64,000 nucleotides of DNA, taken from Bradysia coprophila. Lineage: Eukaryota; Arthropoda; Insecta; Diptera; Sciaridae. Below the pieces are notes generated by a model. The model saw only the letters and a list, made by a program, of their open reading frames with translations. It was not told where the DNA came from and made no database searches. This document shows positions 59,932-64,000 of this stretch, piece by piece; the stretch's first letter is position 1, and each line of letters starts with the position of its first letter. The translations under genes and the position numbers were made by a program. The stretch spans positions 11,068,001-11,132,000 of the forward strand of contig NW_023503493.1 of assembly GCF_014529535.1 (NCBI RefSeq). Reading direction: 5' to 3'.

Positions 59932-62900
59932 ATGAATTTCGCTGGTGCAAAAGAAAACATTCAACCACTGGTAAGTGATCCGACATTATTCATTTTCGTA
60001 CTTTAGTGCTAAGTACGTACCATGTTTTATCGCGATATTTCTGTCGTCTATTACAGCTAGCTGGACGAAATGTCGAACAACTCGAAGTGGCTTTGAATGC
60101 CGAATCGCAGCATGAGTGTCAGGAGGAACTGCTGGAGCAACGTAAACAATTCGAGCTGGCAATTGCAAATTACAGCGGTGAGGATCCGTTAGAATTGTGG
60201 TTCGACTACATTGGTTGGGTGGAGCAAAGCTATCCGAAAAGTGGAAAGGCAGCGGCTCTAGATGATTTGCTGAAGAAGTCTCTGTCGAAATTTGAGAAGG
60301 ATTCTCGATACGCACAAGATTCTCGATTCATTCGACTCTTCATCAAATACGTAAGTATGCCGACCCAGACACCCATACTAATAATCACAAAATAACGACT
60401 GTTTACAGATCGACAGCAAAGACAATCCGCATCTCTATTACACCAAGTTGTACAACAGTGGCGTGGGAACCATGGTTGCCGATTTGTACATCGCTTGGGC
60501 GCACTATTTCGACGTTCTTGATGAATTCGATCAAGCCAAAGCGGTCTACCAAAAAGGTTTGGATGCCCGAGCCGCTCCGATCGACCATTTAAAGCAAGTG
60601 TACGAAAGGTTCCAATTTTCTGTTGGTCAACGCGTCATCCGCAAGGAGGAGTACCGGCAAGAATTTCTTTCCACAATGGAAGCCCAACGAAATGCGTTCA
60701 CCTCGTTGCGAAGTCTCAAGCGATCGAAAGTAGGAAGCATACGCACTGGCAGCGCTGTCAAGAGTCTGGAGCCCGGTCGAGTCCGGCAAAATCAGTCACT
60801 ATCGTCTTCGTCATCATCGAATGTACCGTTGAAGGTTTACGATGGAGCGAGCGTAACAACATCGAAACCGTTACCCCAACCGTATCGATCGGTGGTGGAG
60901 GAGATCGAAAATAGTATGGTGGAGAATAAAATTGAACCTGGGCCGTGGTCGAAGGCGTCAAGCAGGAAGAGTGTCTTCCACAACGTACATGGAAATTCCG
61001 CATTAAAATTTGCCATACTCGAGGATGACCTTGAACAGCCGCCAATCAAATTAGCACCTTTGCCGCCAGACAATGGAAATTTGGCGATAAATCTGCCGAA
61101 AAACTTCGTTCGAAAAAACGATCCCCAAACGCCATTCGAGTTGGCTGCGTATGTGGAAGAGGTTGTCGATTTGCATACGATCCCGGCATACCCCAAATTC
61201 TATCTTCAACCGAACGCAAAGATTTGCTTTCAACCCGAAGAGCTTCGTCACTATAAGCGTCTCAAGGCCAAAAACATTTCCAACGAGTTCACCGAACATC
61301 GAGATATTTATTGGGGGGTCGGCAGCACGCTACCAGCGCGTTTCCTTCCGAATTTTCCGCGACAGAACAAACCACAAACGGAAATGGAAACCGAGTGGCC
61401 GGATATTTCGTTGATTCCGTGCGATCAAGTGTTTGTGTGCAATCTACGTGCCATGTACCCGAAGGATTCAAAGCTTGAAGTACCATTCGAACAGAACATA
61501 ATCGCCAATCGAGAAAGTAAGAAGAACAATCAGAACAATGCCGGTGAAATGGACGAGACGGTATGTGTGCGTGGGAGACAGTCATTCGGTGTACAACACA
61601 CACGGCGCTCGATAGTCAGTGGTGGACGAAAGTCGATAATGCCTGTGGCTAGTGATAGAGACGTCAGTATTCGTAGATTTCCGTCGACCGACGATTCCAG
61701 TAGCGATATGGACTTAACCACCGATGATATTGATGAGGTCATTAATCGCAAAGAGAAAGTGTCGGCAAATGCTTTGATTGCCACAGTGGACGAGTTTCTG
61801 AAACCGGCACCGAAACCTCAAACAGCTTTGCCCAATAGAGATGGTGAATTCAAGAAGCCCCTGGAACCACCGAAAACTACTCAATGGTCAGTCTTCACTG
61901 ACGACGAACCAAGCACGATGCAAACGCCTGAACAAATGGCCACTAAGACGGTACAATCACCGGCAATATTTTCCAGCAAAAGTTCTGGCAGCGGTGCAGA
62001 CAAATCATCCAAAGAAACATTTGCTGTACCTCAAGTACCAGTAGCTCGAACGGCCGCCGAAAAACGAACAACCGAATCGGTTACCATGAAGCATACTGAT
62101 ATACCTACGGCAAGTACAAGTTCAGTTCAAGCATCGTATCCCATTGGTCCACAGACTGGCGCTGTAAGAAAATCGATTCTTCGGAAAAGTACGATCTCAG
62201 AGCACGCAATTGAAAGTTCCTCCATTGGCAGCAGCAATGATAATGCAGACAAGTTACCGCCACCTGACTTGGACTACAGTCTTTGCACCCAAGCGTTTAA
62301 TGTTAATTTGGCGGAACAAATGGCTAGCACCCCAGTTGCGATTCGGAGAAAAGAACCGCTAGCCGAACAGATTCGTTCATCACACGATGTTCAACCAACT
62401 CATCCGTTAAAGCTCTCAACCATCATGGAAACCACTGAAGGGTCTGCCAGCGCAGCAAGCACTAAATCTTCAACTCAATTTTCGTCGCCAGAAGATGAAG
62501 ACTTGTCGAAGCGATCGAATGTTACGAATCGTACGAAATTGGCTGGTACTACTGTTTGTCCAGATGACGAGGCAACCAATTATTCAAAGTCAGAACCGAA
62601 TCACGAATTAAGTAACAATGGTGCTGGTCTGACAAATTATTCGTGCAATGTTGAACACACCATGCCAGCTATTCAATTGTCGCTTTTGCCCGGGGACTAT
62701 CTTTTGCCAAACACTGCTCCGTCGGTTCAGTTTAAAAGTGAAGTCGCAACTGTAGCAAAAGAAGAGCCAACCAAAAATTATCCTTTTCCGATATTTGAAG
62801 ATACGCAAACGACAACTACAATTGCTGCGAATGTGTCGTCTGAACCAAATGCAGCGCGAAATTCTGGTCATTCGGGTGATGGTCAATTCAACGAGACATC

Positions 62901-64000
62901 TATGTGGATCAAAGATGAGCCGAAAAGCTTCACGTTGAATAATATTTCTGCTGCGGAGGAATCCTTCGCTCTTCCAATGGTTGTTCCAAGAGATTCTTTT
63001 GCACCACTACTCGGGACGACTGTCTCTGAAACTTCCAATAATTTCGCAGAGTTTGCGCATCAGAGTAAAGCTACGGCCGAAGAATCTTTTACTCTTCCGA
63101 ATCGTCAACGAAAATCGATGGCACCACTAGTTGGGACGACTGTTGGTGAAACTTCCAATAAGTTCGCAGAGTTTGCTCATCAGAGCAAAGCTGGTGCACA
63201 GGCGGATATTTCTACGGCCGAAGAATCTTTTGATCTTCCCAATCGTCAACGAAAATCGATGGCACCACTAGTTGGGACGACTGTCAGTGAAACTACCAAT
63301 AAGTTCGCAGAATTTGCTCATAAGAGTGAAGCTGGTGCACAGACTGATAGTTCTACGGCCGAAGAATCTTTTACTCTTCCGAATCGTCAACGAAAATCGA
63401 TGGCACCACTACTCGTGATGACTTCCAATAATTTCGCAGAGTTTGCGCATCAGAGCAAAGCTGGTGCACAGATTGATAGTTCTACGGCCGGTGAATCTTT
63501 TGCTCTTGCGAATGAGAGTCACACTAACACACTCCATCAGATCAAAGATGAGCTACAAACTGATACGTCTACAACTGAGCAATCGTTTGCTCTTCCAAAC
63601 GCTCAACAAACTGTACCTGAAATGAGTGGTCTGAACGGGACATTCGAACTCGATAGCTCTGATTCAGAAGAAGAAATTATTGAGGTTCCGGATGACACTT
63701 TAATGGAGGATGTACCGAAGATTGTGGACGTGCAATCGCTAGCTAACCGGAACAACTTTACTGCAAATCGCTTCGAAACAAGCACGCGACTGAGCATTTC
63801 GATTACAGAAGAAGAAATGGCAGTCCACATGAACTTGAAAAACGCCAATGGAGACGCGGAAATGTGCGACCAAAGCATTTACTTCAAGCAAAATTCAGTT
63901 TTGGTGCAGCCGCCATGGATTGAAAATGAAGCTAAATTGGATTCGACCGACAGGAACGCTTACCAGCACGAGGAAGTGAATCTGGAAGAATCTCGAATTG
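59932..64000 (+). CDS. BubR1: BubR1 spindle-checkpoint protein (3' partial, kinase domain off the window)
   Basis: Three exons seen: 59932-59970, 60057-60350 and 60409 to the edge, open for about 1308 residues. The N-terminus has a KEN box (AKENIQP, residues 6-12), used to inhibit APC/C-Cdc20. Next comes the Mad3/Bub1 TPR domain (ELWFDYIGWVEQSYP, LYIAWAHYFDVLDEFDQAK, RFQFSVGQRV), then the Mad3-type ENKIEPGPWSKA block. A GLEBS-like Bub3-binding segment follows (ICFQPEELRHYKRLKAK, about residue 370). Then comes a long Ser/Thr-rich linker with the conserved YSLCTQAFN...STP motif. Between 62950 and 63560 the linker contains near-identical 47-residue tandem repeats. BubR1 holds the mitotic checkpoint complex at unattached kinetochores. 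The KEN box and Mad3-type block favour BubR1 over Bub1. The C-terminal kinase region is not in the window, so its state is unknown. Confidence 0.95.
63073..63520 (+). repeat. Coding tandem repeat within BubR1 (units of 141, 141 and 129 bases plus a partial)
   Basis: Units start at 'acggccgaagaatctttt' type sequence at 63073, 63214, 63355 and 63484. Each encodes TAEESFTLPNRQRKSMAPL followed by a GTT.SET.N.FAEFAHQSKAGAQ segment. A decayed unit lies just before, about 62955-63072. Units are nearly identical in DNA, so the duplication is recent; all changes keep the frame. Confidence 0.88.

Overview
The window is insect nuclear DNA, most likely from a fly and possibly a lower dipteran; I cannot fix the genus from sequence alone. 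The evidence is split genes with GT-AG introns, several of only 59-70 bases; animal-specific families (rabphilin, RILP-like, BubR1, FAM76); eukaryotic tRNA genes with Pol III T-tract terminators; AT-rich DNA; and dense short inverted-repeat transposons. I found no bacterial operon, CRISPR array or virus.

Layout from left to right. An acidic nuclear-type protein of unknown family (+, 1588-2473, 5' end not found). Pyridoxal kinase (-, six exons, 5472-8677). FAM76 (+, five exons, 10024-20422), divergent from the kinase. tRNA-Gly(GCC) and tRNA-Asp(GTC) (+, 21824-22042). A RILP-like Rab effector (+, six exons, 22835-40454) whose first intron is 15.9 kb. That intron carries a small secreted coiled-coil protein gene (+, 34868-35572) and many repeats. 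A repeat-rich intergenic region follows (40455-48457). Rabphilin is next (-, eight exons seen, 48458-50937, 5' exon not found). Another repeat-rich region (50938-59931) holds a broken partial copy of BubR1. BubR1 itself (+, from 59932) runs off the right edge before its kinase domain.

The genes are not an operon and share no single pathway. Two neighbours, the RILP-like protein and rabphilin, are Rab-GTPase effectors of membrane traffic; this may be coincidence. The accessory content is mostly non-autonomous DNA transposons. Three large fold-backs stand out (24194-26586, 28971-29497, 45035-45972). A Tc1/mariner-like hairpin occurs twice (17671-17796, 46363-46484). A hAT-like element with an 8-base target duplication lies at 32832-34491. 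A four-level nest of insertions sits inside the BubR1 pseudogene (55539-58142).

The most interesting items are the nested transposons that split the BubR1 copy, the recent 47-codon tandem repeats inside BubR1, the long fold-backs inside the transcribed RILP-like intron (possible hairpin-RNA sources), and the lineage-restricted-looking secreted coiled-coil gene nested in that intron. I did not find a convincing new multi-gene system.
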